Source: Mycolicibacterium psychrotolerans (GTDB lineage Bacteria; Actinomycetota; Actinomycetes; Mycobacteriales; Mycobacteriaceae). Taken from it: 64,000 nucleotides of DNA. Below the pieces are notes generated by a model. It worked only from the letters and a program-made list of their open reading frames with translations, was not told where the DNA came from and did no database searches. This document shows, piece after piece, positions 42,816 through 51,174 of this stretch (the stretch's first letter is position 1; every line of letters starts with the position of its first letter). Position numbers and translations under genes: made by a program. Location of the stretch: assembly GCF_010729305.1 (NCBI RefSeq), contig NZ_AP022574.1:5642001-5706000 (forward strand), in the 5' to 3' direction.

Positions 42816-44113
42816 GTCGGCTCCGCCGACGGGGACGCACACGCACGCACCGCCTCGAGCAGCGCCGCGTCGTCCTCGGGGGCGACGGTGCGCAGGTCGA
42901 GCAGGCAGCGGCCGTCCTCGATGCGCCCGACTACCGCGTGGGCCCCTGTGCGCAGCGCGGCCGCGTAGTGCTCGGGCAGACTGATTGCAACGCTGGGCAA
43001 TTCGACGTCAGGCGCGCCTCCGCCACCGACGGCCGCGACGCAGTCGACCACCTCGGCACCGGGCAGCTGCGCGGCCAGCGCCGCGGCCCGGGCACGCAGC
43101 GTGTCCACGTCGGCGCTCAGCGCCTGCGCGACGGGCGTGGGCGGCCCGGCCAGCGTGGCCTCCAGCGCGGCCAAGGTCATCTTGTCCACACGCAGCGCGC
43201 GGGCCGCAGGGTGGCGGCGCAGCCGGTCGATCAGCTCGGTCGAGCCGAACAGCAGCCCGGCCTGCGGGCCGCCGAGCAGCTTGTCCCCGCTGGCGGTGAC
43301 GAGGTCAGCGCCGTGGCGCAGCACGGTGGTGGCGTCGGGCTCGTCGGGCAGCAGCGGGTGCGGGCTCAGCAGTCCCGAGCCGATGTCGACCACCAGCGGG
43401 GAGTCGAGCGTGGCGAGGTCGCGCACCGGCACCGTCGAGGTGAACCCGCTGACGTGGTAGTTCGACGGGTGCACCTTGAGCACGAAGCCGGTGTCGGGCC
43501 CGATCGCGTCGGCGTAGTCGCGCAGGTGCGTGCGGTTGGTGGTGCCGACCTCGCGGATCCGTGCGCCCGTCGACGTCATCAACTCGGGCAGCCGGAAGCC
43601 GTCGCCGATCTCGATCAGCTCGCCGCGGCTGACGATCATCTCCTTGCCGGGCGCGAGCGTCATCGCGGCCAGCAGCAGCGCGGCGGCGTTGTTGTTGACC
43701 ACGTGCACGCCCTGCGCGGCGGGCACGGCGGCCGCCAGCGCGGCCAGCGCGCCGCGGCCGCGGCGGGCCCGGCGTCCGGTCGCGAGGTCGAACTCCACGT
43801 CGGTGGCGCCGCTGGCGGTGGTCACCGCGTCGATCGCGGCCTGCGACAGCGGCGCGCGGCCCAGGTTGGTGTGCACGACGACGCCGGTGGCGTTGATGAC
43901 GGGCCGCAGCGTCGCGGCGCTTCGCGGTAACGCTGCGACGGCGTGGTCGGCGACCTGCTCGGGGTCGATCTCGCCGTCGCGCGCCCGCTGCTGCGCGTCG
44001 GCGACCACGGACTTGACCAGCGCACGCCCCAGCGCCCGGGTGGCCTCGACCAGTCGCGGGTCGGCGAGCACCGCGTCGGTGCGCGGCACCCGCCTGCGGG
44101 GGTCACTTCCCAT
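42803..44113 (-). CDS. selA: L-seryl-tRNA(Sec) selenium transferase SelA
   Basis: The 436-residue PLP enzyme converts seryl-tRNA(Sec) to selenocysteyl-tRNA(Sec) with selenophosphate. Family marks are VINATGVVVHTNLGRAPLS, VNNNAAALLLAAMTLA, SRGELIEIGDGFRLPE and the PLP lysine Lys278 in SGDKLLGGPQAG. Length is a little below the E. coli enzyme (463). Upstream on the same strand lies the tRNA-Sec gene, with a palindromic element 2 nt before the ATG, so tRNA, selA and selB may share a transcript. Confidence 0.96.
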   Translation of the reverse strand: MGSDPRRRVPRTDAVLADPRLVEATRALGRALVKSVVADAQQRARDGEIDPEQVADHAVAALPRSAATLRPVINATGVVVHTNLGRAPLSQAAIDAVTTASGATDVEFDLATGRRARRGRGALAALAAAVPAAQGVHVVNNNAAALLLAAMTLAPGKEMIVSRGELIEIGDGFRLPELMTSTGARIREVGTTNRTHLRDYADAIGPDTGFVLKVHPSNYHVSGFTSTVPVRDLATLDSPLVVDIGSGLLSPHPLLPDEPDATTVLRHGADLVTASGDKLLGGPQAGLLFGSTELIDRLRRHPAARALRVDKMTLAALEATLAGPPTPVAQALSADVDTLRARAAALAAQLPGAEVVDCVAAVGGGGAPDVELPSVAISLPEHYAAALRTGAHAVVGRIEDGRCLLDLRTVAPEDDAALLEAVRACASPSAEPTCTS

Positions 44114-44115
44114 GG

Positions 44116-44166
44116 CGATTTCGGCGTGGTTGTCTGCGCTCAGCGTCGATAACCACGCCGAAATCG
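44116..44166. repeat. Dispersed palindromic element, copy 2, abutting selA
   Basis: Perfect 16-nt arms CGATTTCGGCGTGGTT (44116-44131) and AACCACGCCGAAATCG (44151-44166) around a 19-nt core with CGCTCAGCGTCGA, the same core as the copy at 5787. It occupies the whole gap between tRNA-Sec and selA, so in the selA mRNA it would form a hairpin directly before the start codon. Confidence 0.9.
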
Positions 44167-44175
44167 AAGGGGAAG

Positions 44176-44270
44176 TGGCGGAGGCGGACGGGAATCGAAC
44201 CCGCCAGCGACAGGAACTGCCACTCAGCGATTTTGAAGATCGGGCCGGTCACCAGACCGGATACGCCTCC
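44176..44270 (-). tRNA. selC: tRNA-Sec (anticodon UCA)
   Basis: The 95-nt tRNA on the reverse strand has acceptor arms GGAGGCG/CGCCTCC followed by a discriminator G and encoded CCA, T-arm sequence GGGTTCGATTCCC, anticodon TCA at 44234-44236 in loop CTTCAAA, and a long variable arm. Length equals E. coli tRNA-Sec (95 nt), longer than ordinary tRNAs. Position between selA and divergent selD agrees. Confidence 0.95.
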
Positions 44271-44301
44271 CTGAGCCACCCGTCCATCATGGCAGGGCAG
44301 C

Positions 44302-45312
44302 ATGGAGGTCGTGACTTCGCAACAGACCTACCGGCTCACCCAGTTCGCCCACGGCGGCGGCTGCGCCTGCAAGATCCCCCCTGGCGAGCTCGAAGAGGTG
44401 GTCCGCGGGCTGACGCACGCCGCGCCGGTGAATCCGGTCGGGGAGCTGCTGGTCGGTATCGAGGACGGCGACGACGCCGCCGCGGTGCGCATCGAGGGCG
44501 GAATCGCGCTGATCGCGACGACGGACTTCTTCACCCCGGTGGTGGACGACGCCTATGACTGGGGCCGGATCGCCGCGACCAATGCGCTCTCAGATGTGTA
44601 CGCGATGGGCGGCAGGCCGGTCGTCGCGGTGAACCTGTTGGGCTGGCCGCGTGCGGTGCTGCCGTTCGAGCTGGCGGCCGAGGCCCTGCGCGGCGGGATG
44701 GACGTCTGTGTGCAGGCGGGTTGCCACCTGGCCGGCGGGCACAGCGTCGACGATCCGGAGCCGAAGTACGGCCTGGCGGTGACGGGCATCGCCGATCCGG
44801 ACCGGCTGCTGCGCAACGACGCGGGCCGCCCCGGTGTGCCGCTGTCGCTGACCAAGCCGCTGGGCATCGGGGTGCTCAACAGCCGCCACAAGAACACCGG
44901 CGAGCGCTTCGAGGAGGCGATCGCGGTGATGACCACGCTGAACGCCCCGGCATCGGCCGCCGCACTCGAGGCCGGTGTCGAATGCGCCACGGATATCACG
45001 GGTTTCGGTCTGCTCGGACATCTGCACAAGCTGGCCCGCGCCAGCGGGGTGACCGCGGTCGTCGATGCGGCGGCTGTGCCCTACCTCGACGGGGCACGCG
45101 AGGCGCTGCGCGACGGGTACGTCAGCGGCGGCACCCGGCGCAACCTGGACTGGGTGAGACCGCACGTCGACCTGTCGGTCGGTGAGGGCGAGGCGCTGCT
45201 ACTCGCCGACGCGCAGACCTCGGGCGGGCTGCTGATCGCCGGAGAGATCCCGGGTGCCCCGGTGATCGGGGAACTGATCCCACGCACCGAGCACACGATC
45301 ATCGTCCGCTGA
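44302..45312 (+). CDS. selD: Selenide, water dikinase (selenophosphate synthetase)
   Basis: The 336-residue protein makes selenophosphate from selenide and ATP, the Se donor for SelA. The active-site loop HGGGCACK has cysteines (Cys21, Cys23) and no Sec. The DDAAAVRI, TTDFFTPVVDD and TDITGFGLLGHL motifs of the PurM/AIR synthase fold are present. ATG 44302 is used; GTG 44311 is possible. It is divergent from tRNA-Sec/selA with about 30 nt between. Its end overlaps the convergent TetR gene by 14 nt. Confidence 0.96.
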   Translation: MEVVTSQQTYRLTQFAHGGGCACKIPPGELEEVVRGLTHAAPVNPVGELLVGIEDGDDAAAVRIEGGIALIATTDFFTPVVDDAYDWGRIAATNALSDVYAMGGRPVVAVNLLGWPRAVLPFELAAEALRGGMDVCVQAGCHLAGGHSVDDPEPKYGLAVTGIADPDRLLRNDAGRPGVPLSLTKPLGIGVLNSRHKNTGERFEEAIAVMTTLNAPASAAALEAGVECATDITGFGLLGHLHKLARASGVTAVVDAAAVPYLDGAREALRDGYVSGGTRRNLDWVRPHVDLSVGEGEALLLADAQTSGGLLIAGEIPGAPVIGELIPRTEHTIIVR

Positions 45313-45880
45313 CGCCCAAGGCATGCAGTACCGAGTCGACCACCCGGTCGAGGAAGGCTGTGCCGGTGTGCTCCCGGCGCCCGCAGAGCCGCCAGAACAC
45401 CGGTGCGGCAATGAGATCCAGTACGTACTCGCTGTCCACGTCTGACGAGACTTCGCCGCGAGCGATCGCGGCGTCGATCACCGCCTGCCCGTAGCCACGG
45501 CGGGCGGCACCAAGGCGGTCGGTGAGGGCGGTCGCCAGGTCGGGATTGCGCATCGCCTCGGCGAGCAAGTCGGGCAGGATCCGCGACATCCGCGCGTCAG
45601 TCAGCCAGTCGTCGACGCCGGCCACCAGGGTCGCGACGTCGGCGGTCAGGTCACCCGAGGGGGTCGTCGCCGCCATCGGCACGCTGAGCCCGGTCACGAC
45701 GTCCAGCACCATCTCCTGCTTCGACGGCCACCGGCGGTACAGCGCGGCCTTGCCGGCGCGAGCGCGGCGCGCGACCCCGTCCATCGAGAGCCTGCCGAAC
45801 CCCACGTCAGCGAGCTCGTCGAGCACCGCCTCCACGATTCCGTCGGTCACCTGCGCACGCAGGTTCGCTTTCGTCACCAT
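45299..45880 (-). CDS. TetR-family transcriptional regulator
   Basis: The 193-residue protein has the HTH FGRLSMDGVARRARAGKAALYRRWPSKQEMVLDVV, of the AcrR/RutR type. ATG 45880 is chosen; the longer frame to 46039 runs antisense to the next gene and is not family-like. A 21-nt palindrome at 45897-45917 lies just upstream, between this gene and the divergent NTF2/NmrA/cupin genes, which are therefore the likely targets along with itself. Confidence 0.9.
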   Translation of the reverse strand: MVTKANLRAQVTDGIVEAVLDELADVGFGRLSMDGVARRARAGKAALYRRWPSKQEMVLDVVTGLSVPMAATTPSGDLTADVATLVAGVDDWLTDARMSRILPDLLAEAMRNPDLATALTDRLGAARRGYGQAVIDAAIARGEVSSDVDSEYVLDLIAAPVFWRLCGRREHTGTAFLDRVVDSVLHALGVSGR

Positions 45881-45896
45881 GGTGGGAATAGTATCC

Positions 45897-45917
45897 GAGG
45901 CGGAACCGTTCCGTCTC
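45897..45917. promoter_or_regulatory. Probable TetR operator
   Basis: Arms GAGGCGGAAC and GTTCCGTCTC around a central C, matching at 9 of 10 positions, 16 nt from the TetR start and 23 nt from the ATG of the divergent gene. Confidence 0.7.
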
Positions 45918-45940
45918 GTATGCCGAGAAGAGACGAACCC

Positions 45941-46396
45941 ATGCCGACCGACGACCAACGCCGCGCGCAGACCGACCGCGTGACCGATGCGCTGCTCGAC
46001 AGCCTGCGGCGCAACGACATGCGCGCCTTCGCCGACCAATGGGCGCCAGACGGGTTGATGGAGTTCCCATTCGCACCGCCCGGCTACCCCGTGCTGCGCA
46101 GTCGCGACGACGTCCGGGACTACGTCAAGGACTACAGCGCCACGCTGCGGATCGACACCGTGAACGAACTACGGCGCCACCACACGCTCGACCCGGACAC
46201 AGTGATCCTCGAGTTCTCCGCCGAAGGTGTTGCTGTGCAATCGAACTCTCCCTACCACATGGACTACGTCGCGGTCATCACGGTCGGGACCGACGGTGTG
46301 CAGCGCTACCGCGACTACTGGAACTCCCTGGCCGCGGCAGCGGCCCTCGGTGGCGCCGACGCCTTGAGCACCGGCTTCAGGGGGCGTCATGAGTGA
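45941..46396 (+). CDS. SnoaL/NTF2-like protein
   Basis: The 151-residue protein has the cone-shaped NTF2-like pattern: ALLDSLRRNDMRAFADQWAPDGLMEFPFAPPGYP, then HHTLDPDTVILEFSAEGVAV and ending IVTVGTDG-type strands with YRDYWNSL. Such proteins are small-molecule isomerases, hydrolases or binding proteins. ATG 45941 with GAGAAGAGA upstream is preferred over ATG 45920. It overlaps the NmrA-like gene by 8 nt, and both lie downstream of the TetR operator. Confidence 0.85.
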   Translation: MPTDDQRRAQTDRVTDALLDSLRRNDMRAFADQWAPDGLMEFPFAPPGYPVLRSRDDVRDYVKDYSATLRIDTVNELRRHHTLDPDTVILEFSAEGVAVQSNSPYHMDYVAVITVGTDGVQRYRDYWNSLAAAAALGGADALSTGFRGRHE

Positions 46397-47240
46397 CTCG
46401 GTCCTGGTCACCGGCGCGACCGGCAACACCGGCGCACACGTCGTCGCCGGCCTGCGTGAACGAAGTCATCGGGCCCGCGCGGCCAGCCGCCACCCCGATT
46501 CCGCCGATGCGGACGCCGTCGCGTTCGACTGGTCCGACGACGCGACGTTCGCACCCGCGCTGACCGGTGTGCGTGCGGTCTATGTGGTCGCTCCGGCGGG
46601 AGCCGCCGACCCGGTGCCGAGGGTGCGCCCTTTCCTCGAGACGGCCGCGGCGCGCGGCGTGCGCCGAGTCGTCCTGTTGAGCTCGTCGGCGGTCGCGCGG
46701 GGAGAGCCCGGTCTGGGCGAGATCCACGACCTGGTCACCGACCTCTTCGCCGAGCCCACTGTGCTGCGACCCTCGTGGTTCATGCAGAACTTCGTCGGGG
46801 ACCATCCGCTGGCCGAGACCATCCGACGCGCACGGGAGATCGTCACGGCCACCGGCGACGGCCGGTTGGGGTTCATCGACGCCGCGGACATCGCCGCCAC
46901 CGCCGTCGAAGCCCTGACCGCCACGGAGCCCGTCGGTGGGGACCTGGTGCTGACCGGTCCCGAGTCGCTGTCCTACCCCGAGGCCGCGGCGATCGTCTCG
47001 GAGGTCCTCGGGCGGCCGGTGCGCCATGTCGACGTGTCCACCGCCGAACTGGCGCGCCGCCTGACGGCGGCCGGATACTCGGCTGAGTTCTCGAGCATGC
47101 TGGCCGCGTTGGACGAGCGCATCCGCACCGGCGAACAGGATCTGGTCACCACGACCGTCCGCGACATCACCGGGCGCACACCGACATCACTGCGACACTT
47201 CCTTGCGGGGCACGCATCGCGCCTAGCATCATCGCCATGA
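46389..47240 (+). CDS. NmrA-like NAD(P)-binding protein (atypical SDR)
   Basis: The 283-residue Rossmann protein begins SVLVTGATGNTGAHVV and resembles NmrA/HSCARG or azoreductase-type atypical SDRs (LRPSWFMQNFVGDHPLAETIRR, GFIDAADIAATAVEAL). No catalytic Tyr-Lys pair is evident, as usual for this branch, which senses redox cofactors or reduces quinones. It overlaps both the NTF2-like gene (8 nt) and the cupin gene (4 nt). Confidence 0.85.
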   Translation: MSDSVLVTGATGNTGAHVVAGLRERSHRARAASRHPDSADADAVAFDWSDDATFAPALTGVRAVYVVAPAGAADPVPRVRPFLETAAARGVRRVVLLSSSAVARGEPGLGEIHDLVTDLFAEPTVLRPSWFMQNFVGDHPLAETIRRAREIVTATGDGRLGFIDAADIAATAVEALTATEPVGGDLVLTGPESLSYPEAAAIVSEVLGRPVRHVDVSTAELARRLTAAGYSAEFSSMLAALDERIRTGEQDLVTTTVRDITGRTPTSLRHFLAGHASRLASSP

Positions 47241-48268
47241 CCAGCCCGCATGCCACCTCCCTGCGCAACGGTGAGATCGTCGAGGAGAACGATCTCGGCT
47301 CGATCCGCCGCGTCACCGCGGACACCCTGCCGATCCTGTCCGGGCTGTCGATCAAACGCATCGTGATCAACCCCGGCGCGATGCGCACGCCGCACTGGCA
47401 CGCCAACTGCAACGAACTGACGTACTGCATCTCGGGCACCTCGTTCGTCTCGGTGCTGGACAGCTACAGCCGGTTCTCGTCGTTCACCGTGAGCGCCGGC
47501 GACATGTTCCACATCGACTCCGGGTCGCTGCACCACATCGAGAACATCGGCGAGGAGCCCGCCGAGTTCGTGCTCGCGTTCCGCAGCGAGCGGCCGGAGG
47601 ACTTCGGGCTGGCCGCGTCGTTCGGCGCGATGACCGACGCGGTCCTCGGCAACACCTACGACCTGCCCGCGTCCGATTTCACCGCGATGCGCCGGGACAC
47701 CACCGACCGCAAACTGGCGCGGCGCACCGGCGACGCCGAGGTGCCCGCCACCGCCTGGTTCGACGATCCGCACAAATTCTCCGTCGAGGCGCAGAGCCCT
47801 GCGATCGGGGTGGCGGTCGGGTCGGCGCGCCTGGCGCGCGCGCAGTACTGGCCCGCGCTGAAGGACCTGTCGATGTACTCGCTGCGCATCCGCGAGGACG
47901 GTATGCGGGAACCACACTGGCATCCCGTCACCGCCGAGATGGGCTACGTCCACGAGGGTTCGGGCCGGATGACGGTGATGGATCCCGACGGCACCCTCGA
48001 CACGTACCTGCTCGAGGAGGGTGACGTGTACTTCATCCCGCGGGCGTATCCACACCACATCGAGGTCGTCGACGCCTCCGACATCCACTTCGCGATCTTC
48101 TTCGACCAGCCGATGCCCGGCGACATCGGCTACCGCGCGTCGGCCAGCGCCTACTCGCGCGAGGTGCTCGCCGCGACGTTCAACATGCACATCGACGACC
48201 TGCCGGCGTTCCCGTTCACCAAGACCGACCCCCTGATCGTCAACCGCACCAATCCTCTGGACCCGTAG
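47237..48268 (+). CDS. Bicupin, oxalate decarboxylase-like
   Basis: The 343-residue protein has two cupin domains, each with a full metal site: HWHANCNE...HHIEN and HWHPVTAE...HHIEV (H-x-H, Glu, His). Two complete Mn sites with MYSLRIREDGMREPHWHP and GDVYFIPRAYPHHIE match OxdC-type bicupins, which convert oxalate to formate and CO2. The flexible lid residues that define decarboxylase versus oxidase cannot be assigned by eye. A TAGCAT -10 lies 7 nt before ATG 47237, hinting at an extra leaderless promoter besides readthrough. Confidence 0.82.
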   Translation: MTSPHATSLRNGEIVEENDLGSIRRVTADTLPILSGLSIKRIVINPGAMRTPHWHANCNELTYCISGTSFVSVLDSYSRFSSFTVSAGDMFHIDSGSLHHIENIGEEPAEFVLAFRSERPEDFGLAASFGAMTDAVLGNTYDLPASDFTAMRRDTTDRKLARRTGDAEVPATAWFDDPHKFSVEAQSPAIGVAVGSARLARAQYWPALKDLSMYSLRIREDGMREPHWHPVTAEMGYVHEGSGRMTVMDPDGTLDTYLLEEGDVYFIPRAYPHHIEVVDASDIHFAIFFDQPMPGDIGYRASASAYSREVLAATFNMHIDDLPAFPFTKTDPLIVNRTNPLDP

Positions 48269-48281
48269 CTCGGCAGAGGAT
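48252..48281 (+). terminator. Stem-loop at the end of the bicupin gene
   Basis: ATCCTCTG (48252-48259) and CAGAGGAT (48274-48281) are perfectly complementary around the stop codon, followed by a pyrimidine-rich CCTTCTCCGTTT. The U tract is poor, so termination is probable but not certain. Confidence 0.5.
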
Positions 48282-48342
48282 CCTTCTCCGTTTGGGTCCA
48301 CCGCGCGCGGGTAGCCGCGCCGGGGAGCATCGAGGAGGACCC

Positions 48343-49258
48343 ATGCGCGCAGCAGTACTGGAAGCGATCGGACAATCGCCGCGGTTCACGGACTTTCCCG
48401 ACCCGACCGGCGACGACGTCGTCAGCGTGACGCTGGCCGGCTGCAGCCCCGTCGACCTCGCGCTGGCGTCGGGCGAGATGGGCTCGCCCGAAGTTCCCAC
48501 GGTGGTCGGGAAGGAGGGCATCGGGGTCACCGCCGACAGGTACACGGGTGTACTTCGATTCTCCGCCAACGCCTTTCGGGTCGTTTGCGGAGCGCACCCG
48601 GATCGACCCGGAGAAGGCCTACCCCGTACCCGACGCCGTCGACGACGACACTGCGGTCGCGCTCGGCATCGCGGGACTCGCGGCATGGCTGCCGCTGACC
48701 CGTCACGCCGACGTCTCGGCCGGCCAGTCGGTGCTGATTCTGGGCGCCACCGGGGTGGTCGGCGCGATCGCGATCCAGGCCGCCCAGATCCTCGGCGCGG
48801 GCTATGTCGTGGGCGCCGGCCGTGACCCGGAGGCCCTGGAGAAGATCTGCGACCTGGGTGCCGACGCCACCGTGCAGCTCGGGGGCGACGACGACGTCGC
48901 CGCACTGCGGGCGGAGGCCGACGGCGGCTTCGACGTGGTGCTCGACCTGGTCTACGGCGATCCCTTCATCGCGGCGCTGCAGGCCACCGCGGTGGACGCC
49001 ACGCTGATCACGGTCGGTCAGGGCGCCGGCGGCGCTCCGGCGGTCCCGTTCCACGCGCTGATGGGCCGCTCGCACGTCGGGCACCTCAACGACCTGATGC
49101 CGGCCCGGATCCTGCGGGAGGCCTACGACGAGCTCGTGAGCCTCTCCGCCGACGGCCGCATCCAGGTCGAGACCACCCGCTACCGCCTCGCGGACGCCGA
49201 ACAGGCCTGGCAGGCCCAGGCCGACGGCCCGCACGTCAAGATCGGCATCGAGATCTGA
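48343..49258 (+). pseudogene. Zinc-binding dehydrogenase/quinone oxidoreductase (MDR), single-nucleotide frameshift
   Basis: A GAGGAGG site precedes ATG 48343. The N-terminal half (MRAAVLEAIGQSPRFTDFPDP...VPTVVGKEGIGVTAD) is in one frame, and from 48539 the protein continues in another (GTRVYFDSPPTPFGSFAERTRIDP, then GQSVLILGATGVVGAIAIQAAQILGAG). Removing one A at 48538 (GAC-A-GGT) joins them into a normal MDR reductase of about 304 residues with an NADPH-binding GATGVVG motif. This is either a recent pseudogene or a base-calling error; the C-terminal part is otherwise intact. Confidence 0.85.
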
Positions 49259-49274
49259 CTCACCCCACCCCCCG

Positions 49275-49335
49275 CGACCGCGCGTGTTCGTACGCCTCCG
49301 CTCGGCGTGTCGCGTACCGGAGCGCGCGCTCGCGA
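49275..49335. repeat. GC-rich imperfect palindrome
   Basis: A stretch with complementary CGCGCG ends and inner GTACGCC/GGCGT pairing, located between the MDR pseudogene and the nitronate monooxygenase gene. It resembles other intergenic palindromes here in size but not sequence. Pairing is imperfect. Confidence 0.35.
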
Positions 49336-49378
49336 GAGACCAGAGCGCCAACAGTGCACACCTCCCTAGGATCGAAGC

Positions 49379-50320
49379 ATGAACCTGCCCGGCACCCCGT
49401 GGTCGCAGTCGATGCGGCTCGAGGTCCCGATCGTCAACGCACCGATGGGCGGGGTGGCCGGCGGGGCGCTCGCCGCCGCGGTGTCGCGCGCGGGCGGCCT
49501 GGGCATGATCGGAATGGGTAGCGCCGCAACGACATCGATGCTGCACGAGCAACTCCTCCACGTCGAGGGTCTGGACCGGCCCTTCGGCATCGGCCTGATC
49601 GGATGGCGGGTCCGCGACGAACCCGCCCTGTTGACCACCGCGCTCGAGGCCACGCCGACCCTCCTGTCGGTGAGCTTCGGTGACGAATACTCCTGGGTCG
49701 TGCAGGCGCACGACGCGGGCTGTGTCACCGCGATCCAGGTCGCCGATCTCGACGCTGCGCTCCGCGCGGTCGATGCCGGGGTTGGCGTGCTGGTCGCTCG
49801 GGGCGCCGAAGGGGGCGGCCACGGTCAGCCCCGGGTCGCGACGTTGACCTTGCTCGCAAAGATACTCGACCGCGTAGAAGTCCCGGTGCTGGCCGCCGGC
49901 GGCATCGCGTCGGCGCGGGCGCTGGCCGCCGTGCTGGGCGCTGGTGCGGCGGGGGCCTGGATCGGCACGGCGTTCGCCACATGCCGGGAATCCCTGTTGC
50001 CGGATGGGGCACGTCAGGCGATGATCGCCGCCAACGCGACGGACACCATCACTACCCGCGCATTTGACGTCGCCTTCGGGTTTCCGTGGCCCGCGGACAC
50101 ACCGGAACGGTTGCTGCGCAACGCTTTCACCGACCGGTGGGACGGCCGCGAGCAGGAGATGGACCGCACCGCGACAGAGGCGCTGCACACCGCGATCGCC
50201 CGGCAGGACTACCGGATCGCACCCGTCAACGCCGGGCAGGGCGTCGGCGAGGTGACTGCCGTCGAATCGGTCGCAGCCGTCATCGCCCGATTGTGCGGGC
50301 GTCAGTCCACCGGCGGATAG
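49379..50320 (+). CDS. Nitronate monooxygenase-family FMN enzyme
   Basis: The 313-residue TIM barrel matches NMO/2-nitropropane dioxygenases: VPIVNAPMGGVAGGALAAAVSRAGGLGMIG, the EGGGHG loop with catalytic His, PVLAAGGIASARALAAVLGAGAAGAWIGTAF for FMN phosphate binding. It oxidises alkyl nitronates such as propionate-3-nitronate. A TAGGAT -10 at 49367-49372 ends 6 nt before the ATG, so the transcript is probably leaderless. Confidence 0.92.
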   Translation: MNLPGTPWSQSMRLEVPIVNAPMGGVAGGALAAAVSRAGGLGMIGMGSAATTSMLHEQLLHVEGLDRPFGIGLIGWRVRDEPALLTTALEATPTLLSVSFGDEYSWVVQAHDAGCVTAIQVADLDAALRAVDAGVGVLVARGAEGGGHGQPRVATLTLLAKILDRVEVPVLAAGGIASARALAAVLGAGAAGAWIGTAFATCRESLLPDGARQAMIAANATDTITTRAFDVAFGFPWPADTPERLLRNAFTDRWDGREQEMDRTATEALHTAIARQDYRIAPVNAGQGVGEVTAVESVAAVIARLCGRQSTGG

Positions 50321-50496
50321 ATGAACTGCCGCCCATTTCCGTCGATCCGAGTAAGTTTCGTCACATTCCCGTCAGCGGGTTTCGAACCGTTCGCAATGGT
50401 GCATTCACAGTCCGCGAGCGCCTGAGCTTGTGTAGTTGCGTCGAGTTCGGCAACGCCATCTGCGCTGCCGCCTCCGCTCGTGATTCCCACTGACAT
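50302..50496 (-). CDS. Possible small protein of 64 residues
   Basis: The frame begins ATG 50496 (MSVGITSGGGSADG) and ends YPPVD at 50302, containing DCECTIANGSKPADGN. Composition is protein-like and it fills most of a 270-nt gap, but I do not recognise it and there is no clear ribosome binding site. It could be the tail of an older, partly lost secreted protein or chance. Otherwise 50321-50590 contains only the upstream region of the CsbD gene. Confidence 0.25.
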   Translation of the reverse strand: MSVGITSGGGSADGVAELDATTQAQALADCECTIANGSKPADGNVTKLTRIDGNGRQFIYPPVD

Positions 50497-50590
50497 TCCG
50501 CGTTCCCGAGAATTCGGTAATCCATCAATCGTCAACGACACCCGGGACGACTCGAATGACATCGATCCCGTTGTCACAGAAGGAGACAGA

Positions 50591-51148
50591 ATGACAGAGC
50601 ACGAGAAAGCCGACCAGGCCCGCAAGGGCCTGATCGACTCGGTGAAGGGCAAGGCAAAGGAGCTTGCCGGCGCAGTGACCGGCAACGACTCTCTGACCGC
50701 CGAAGGCCAACTCGAGCAGACGCAGGCCAACGAGCGCAAGCATGCGAACGCCGTCGAGGCGGTCGCCGACGCCGAGGCCGAGCAGGCCCGCGCTCAGGCT
50801 GCAGAGGCCCAGCAGCAGGGTGCACAGGAGCGCCGCGCGGTCAACGCAGAAGCAGCGGCCGCCGAAAATGCTGTGCAGGCACAGCAGAACGAGCAGAAGC
50901 GTGCAGCCGAGCGCGCCGCCGCCATGCGAGCCGCAGAGGAGAGGGCACAGGCCGATCTCGACGCGCAGCGCGCCGTGGAACACGCCAAGGCCGACGAGCA
51001 GGCGCAGGTCGCGGCCGCGGCACGAGAGGCCGCCGACGCCGTCGACGAGCAGGAGACCGTGGAGCACATCACCTCCAACGCCCACCGGGAAGCCGACCGG
51101 ATCAGGGCGCGCGCCGCACACCTCACCAACGAAGCCGACCTGCCTTGA
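50591..51148 (+). CDS. CsbD-family stress protein with Ala/Gln/Glu-rich helical extension
   Basis: The 185-residue protein begins with a CsbD domain (KGLIDSVKGKAKELAGAVTGNDSLTAEGQLEQ), found in general stress proteins, then about 130 residues rich in Ala, Glu, Gln and Arg predicted as one long helix or coiled coil. Most CsbD proteins are under 80 residues, so the extension is unusual. ATG 50591 follows AGGAGA. It lies 26 nt upstream of another helical protein gene; a shared transcript is likely. Confidence 0.85.
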   Translation: MTEHEKADQARKGLIDSVKGKAKELAGAVTGNDSLTAEGQLEQTQANERKHANAVEAVADAEAEQARAQAAEAQQQGAQERRAVNAEAAAAENAVQAQQNEQKRAAERAAAMRAAEERAQADLDAQRAVEHAKADEQAQVAAAAREAADAVDEQETVEHITSNAHREADRIRARAAHLTNEADLP

Positions 51149-51174
51149 GCACCGGCGAGACACAGGAGCCATCG

